A stretch of 64,000 nt of DNA, taken from NCBI GenBank assembly GCA_937907395.1, contig CALCII010000022.1:36001-100000 (forward strand), read 5' to 3'. Position numbers and translations under genes: made by a program. The notes beneath the pieces are model-generated. The model made no database searches. It was given only the letters and a program-made list of their open reading frames with translations, and was not told the origin of the DNA. Of this stretch, positions 60,918-64,000 are shown piece by piece; the stretch's first letter is position 1, and every line of letters begins with the position of its first letter. This stretch comes from an uncultured Chitinophagaceae bacterium (GTDB lineage: Bacteria > Bacteroidota > Bacteroidia > Chitinophagales > Chitinophagaceae).

Positions 60918-63401
60918 TTATTCTTTCAATTTCGATTTGATATAGTCAATTTGTTCCTGTAATGCAGCAGCATTGGATGCATCCTTCTTAGCGGTTTCTT
61001 TTTTGCCAATAATTCCTTTCAGCATATTGTCAATCACCGGCCATACTCCATATTGTTCAGGAATAGAATTTTTGAATTGAAGAATGGCATCAACTCCCTT
61101 TTTCACTTTTTCTGTATTTGAAATGCCACCAATGAAGTTGGCAAAAGTACCGGTCAGATTAAATTTCGCCTGGCTTAACCCCATCTGGCTATAAGACTCC
61201 AGCAATTCATCAAAACTACTTTCATCACCACTTTTGATTAAGGTAGTGGCAACGGCCTCAAGTAACCCACCTTTGATTTTTGTTTTAGATAAACGTTTCG
61301 CTTCTGTGATGGCAGTAGTTGGATCAATTTTCTCCAGGGCAATCAATGCAGCTCCGCTTAATGTATATGACGAGTCATTAACCAATGAAAAAAACAAAGA
61401 TTGGTAAGCTGCTTTTTTCAGATTTCCTAACACTTCCACTGCACGGCTGCGGGTGATGCGGTTGGGATCTTTCTGAGCAATAGAAACAAGCACTGGTTCT
61501 GTGAGTTTAATTACTTCTTCTTTCTTAAGGTCAAGTTTGCCAATGGTGAAATTTCTTAAACCACTGTAGGGATCGTTTAAAGCCAGTTTCATAAAGTCAG
61601 CGGCTTTTGGATCACTTTGCTTTTTAGAAATGAAATCAATGGCTTCACGGCGGTCTAAATACAATCCAGCGTATTTATATTGATGGATGTACTCTTCCAG
61701 TGTTTTATTTTCTTTTTTGGTGCAGAGAAGGATTTTATCACCATCGAAATTGATAAGGTCTGGTTTTACTGCTGAAGCGAACGAGAATGTATCAACTGCG
61801 TGCTCAACCCAAACGTTATATCTTGTTTTGTTACTTCCATGATACACATCAATAGCAACTGGTAATCGGAATAACTTTTCTTTTTGAGTTTGTTTTACAA
61901 TCACTTTTACTTGTCCGGTCGCTTCATCGTAACTGTAGTTGATATCCAGGGTGGGGTGTCCACTACCGTAATACCATTGGTTAAAGAACCAGTTCAGGTC
62001 TTTACCGGTTACCTCTTCAAATGCAAGTCGTAATTGTTGCGCTTCTGCCGATTTGTATTTGTTGGTGGAGAGATAAAGATTCAATGATTTGAAGAAAGCA
62101 CTGTCTCCTACAAAATTCCGGAGCATGTGCAGGATTCTTCCACCTTTTTGATAGCTAACGGCATCAAACATATCCTCTTTATCACGGTAATGAAAGCGAA
62201 CGAGGTCTTTCTTTTCACTGTTACTTCCTAAATAACCTTGCATGGCACTGTATTGAGTGGCGCCTGCTTTGTCTTTACCGTATTTATATTCATCCCACAA
62301 TAATTCACTGTAATTCGCAAATGATTCGTTCAGGGTAAGATTGCTCCAGCTTTCAGCAGTAACATAATCGCCAAACCACTGGTGAAATAATTCATGTGCA
62401 ATAGTTCCTTCCCAGCCATTGCCATCCACTAATTCACGTGCATCCTGGTGAGCGCTTTCCTGGTGAAGGGTGGCTGTTGTGTTTTCCATTGCACCACTCA
62501 CATAATCATGACCAACCATTTGGCCATATTTCACCCAAGGGTAATCCACGCCGGTAATCTTTGAAAAGAAGGTCATCATTTCCGGTGTATTTCCAAAAAT
62601 TCTGCGGGCTACCGATGCATATTCCTTATCAACGTAATAAGAAACTTCTTTTCCCCTCCATGTATCTTTCACCACCGCAAAATCTCCGGCTCCCATGAAA
62701 AACAGGTAAGGGGCATGTGGTTGATCCATCTTCCAGTTATCGGTACGGGTTCCGTTTGCAGCTGTTTTCTGGCTCACCAGTTTACCATTGCTCAGTGTTA
62801 CCCATTTTACAGGAACAGTGATATAGAAGTCCTGGGTTGTTTTCTGATTGGGTTTGTCAATGGTAGGGCACCATACACTGGTTGCTTCCGTTTCACCTTG
62901 CGTCCATATTTGTGTTGGTTTATCTTTTTCTTCCTCTTTTGGATTTATAAAGTATAAACCTTTGGCATCGGTAATGGCCGCACTTCCTTCGGTTTTGAAT
63001 TCATTAGGTTTAGAGATGTAATCGATGTAAACAATTACATTTTCTCCTCCTTTGTAAGCCTTATCCAGTTTGATTTTTAATTCCAGCCCGTTGTAGTCAA
63101 ACTTCAGTTTTATACGCTGTGTTCCTTTTTGTACAGCCACTTCTTTAATCTCCATTCCTTTCGCATCCAGCACCAGTTCATCAGTAGCGTAGAAGTGAGG
63201 TTTTACGGTAAGGCTGGCTTTCCCAAACATTTTCGCATTTGGAATATCAAAACTGGCTTCCAGTTTTGTATGTACAAGGTCAAACACCTTTTCGGTTGTG
63301 GAGCGGTAAATGCTCTTCCAGGTAGTGTCTTCGCCAGGTTGGGCAAATCCGTTCAACAGGGTGATACATAGCAGAAAGCTCAATAGAAATTGTTTCTTCA
63401 T
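60918..63401 (-). CDS. M1 family zinc aminopeptidase, exported
   Basis: An 827-aa metallopeptidase from the ATG at 63401 (MKKQFLLSFLLC), with a signal peptide to about GFAQ (~21). Seen are the substrate-binding SGAMENTTA, the zinc site HELFHQWFGD with the third ligand Glu in NLTLNESFANY, and a GGRILHMLRNF segment. A C-terminal helical HEAT-like region (about 560-800) completes the fold. It releases N-terminal amino acids from peptides in the periplasm or outside. A variant start at 63410 would add three residues. Confidence 0.94.
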   Translation of the reverse strand: MKKQFLLSFLLCITLLNGFAQPGEDTTWKSIYRSTTEKVFDLVHTKLEASFDIPNAKMFGKASLTVKPHFYATDELVLDAKGMEIKEVAVQKGTQRIKLKFDYNGLELKIKLDKAYKGGENVIVYIDYISKPNEFKTEGSAAITDAKGLYFINPKEEEKDKPTQIWTQGETEATSVWCPTIDKPNQKTTQDFYITVPVKWVTLSNGKLVSQKTAANGTRTDNWKMDQPHAPYLFFMGAGDFAVVKDTWRGKEVSYYVDKEYASVARRIFGNTPEMMTFFSKITGVDYPWVKYGQMVGHDYVSGAMENTTATLHQESAHQDARELVDGNGWEGTIAHELFHQWFGDYVTAESWSNLTLNESFANYSELLWDEYKYGKDKAGATQYSAMQGYLGSNSEKKDLVRFHYRDKEDMFDAVSYQKGGRILHMLRNFVGDSAFFKSLNLYLSTNKYKSAEAQQLRLAFEEVTGKDLNWFFNQWYYGSGHPTLDINYSYDEATGQVKVIVKQTQKEKLFRLPVAIDVYHGSNKTRYNVWVEHAVDTFSFASAVKPDLINFDGDKILLCTKKENKTLEEYIHQYKYAGLYLDRREAIDFISKKQSDPKAADFMKLALNDPYSGLRNFTIGKLDLKKEEVIKLTEPVLVSIAQKDPNRITRSRAVEVLGNLKKAAYQSLFFSLVNDSSYTLSGAALIALEKIDPTTAITEAKRLSKTKIKGGLLEAVATTLIKSGDESSFDELLESYSQMGLSQAKFNLTGTFANFIGGISNTEKVKKGVDAILQFKNSIPEQYGVWPVIDNMLKGIIGKKETAKKDASNAAALQEQIDYIKSKLKE

Positions 63402-63476
63402 CTTAGGCATTATTTTTATGTTTATCCTGTAAAGATAGAGGCGACAATGTAACGGCAGCCAGATTTTGACAAAAGG

Positions 63477-63510
63477 TTTGTAAAACGGATAAATAAAAAA
63501 ATTAGCTTTG
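63477..63510 (+). promoter_or_regulatory. promoter of the right-edge gene
   Basis: TTTG (63477-63480), 22 bases, TAGCTTTG (63503-63510). The ATG at 63515 follows only five bases after, so the transcript would be leaderless or nearly so. Confidence 0.55.
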
Positions 63511-63514
63511 TTTC

Positions 63515-64000
63515 ATGCGAAAAATTAATTCAGTAAGGGTTTTGCTGATGTGTGTGTGGGTGATGTTGTTCAGCATGAGTGCTGGGGCACAACTGTCGCA
63601 CTATGTGTATCTCCAAACCGATAACAGGCAGGCTTTTTTTATTCGTTATAACGGTAAAATATACAGTTCTACCGCCAGTGGTTATTTAATTCTGAGTAAA
63701 CTCAATGAAGGAAATCTGCAATTCTCAGTAGGATTTCCTAAAAGTAATGAACCGGAACAAAAATTTGAATTACTTATTGATAAATCGGACAGAGGTTTTC
63801 TGCTGAAGAATTTCAGTGATAAAGGATGGGGATTATTTGATTTACAAACCTCAGCTGTTCTTTATGCAGCAATGCCACAACAACCTGCGGGCAATATAGT
63901 AACGCAGCCATCTGCCATTCAGCAACCTCCGGCAAATGATCCATTTGCCAACATGCTTTCCCAGGTAACCAAGGATACAACCGTTAAGACGGTCGTTGTT
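63515..64000 (+). CDS. exported protein of unknown function, cut by the right edge
   Basis: An ATG at 63515 opens a frame of 162 codons to the window end without a stop. The start MRKINSVRVLLMCVWVMLFS is a signal peptide, cleaved near SAGAQ. A beta-rich domain follows (YVYLQTDNRQAFFIRYNGK, SSTASGYLILSKLNEGNLQF), then KNFSDKGWGLFDL and a Pro/Gln-rich linker. I recognise this as a type of hypothetical protein common in Chitinophagaceae but know no function for it. It is divergent from the M1 aminopeptidase gene. Confidence 0.8.
   Translation, partial: MRKINSVRVLLMCVWVMLFSMSAGAQLSHYVYLQTDNRQAFFIRYNGKIYSSTASGYLILSKLNEGNLQFSVGFPKSNEPEQKFELLIDKSDRGFLLKNFSDKGWGLFDLQTSAVLYAAMPQQPAGNIVTQPSAIQQPPANDPFANMLSQVTKDTTVKTVVV

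Noticed and set aside
1..64000. CRISPR arrays, rRNA operons, insertion sequences, prophage
   Set aside because: No regularly spaced repeats, no rRNA sequence, no transposase, integrase or phage structural gene seen.

Overview
The window reads as chromosome of a member of Bacteroidota, most likely family Chitinophagaceae. This rests on SusC/SusD pairs, a FecI/FecR sigma system, a type IX secretion C-terminal domain, TAnnTTTG-type promoters and the general style of the proteins. I find one tRNA, no rRNA, no CRISPR array, no transposase and no phage genes.

Layout. 1-14.3 kb is almost all minus strand and is mainly housekeeping: a DUF4198 protein behind an MlaE/MlaF-type ABC exporter, malic enzyme (maeB), an M20 amidohydrolase, a SPOR protein, a deoC-aldehyde dehydrogenase operon containing a catalytically empty second ALDH and an inserted four-helix-bundle gene, and secA. 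14.7-20.8 kb holds an outer-membrane beta-barrel protein, an AT-rich OLD-family nuclease, a DinB-like protein and an alpha/beta hydrolase.

21.1-47.6 kb is the centre of interest: a polysaccharide-utilisation locus. It has an ECF sigma factor, a FecR anti-sigma factor, two tandem SusC proteins (only the first with a signalling STN domain), one SusD, two GH92 alpha-mannosidases, an EndoH-like GH18 endoglycosidase with a type IX sorting domain, a GH2 beta-mannosidase-like enzyme, a GH125 alpha-1,6-mannosidase, a ROK sugar kinase with an extra domain, a NagB/PIG-L fusion and a cupin phosphomannose isomerase. Together these predict release, import and complete breakdown of high-mannose N-glycans to fructose-6-phosphate. 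Three intergenic sites (before fecR, susC2 and the GH18 gene) share TAGGTACT-N15-(C/A)GTC, a candidate promoter of the locus's own sigma factor.

47.6-64 kb returns to general genes: a GNAT acetyltransferase, a diheme cytochrome c, an isolated atpG, scpB-lysA, a membrane papain-like peptidase, a thioesterase-like protein, a beta-CASP metallo-hydrolase, tRNA-Glu, gap-pgk, a LemA-TPM-TPM operon, an M1 aminopeptidase and the start of an unknown exported protein that runs off the right edge.
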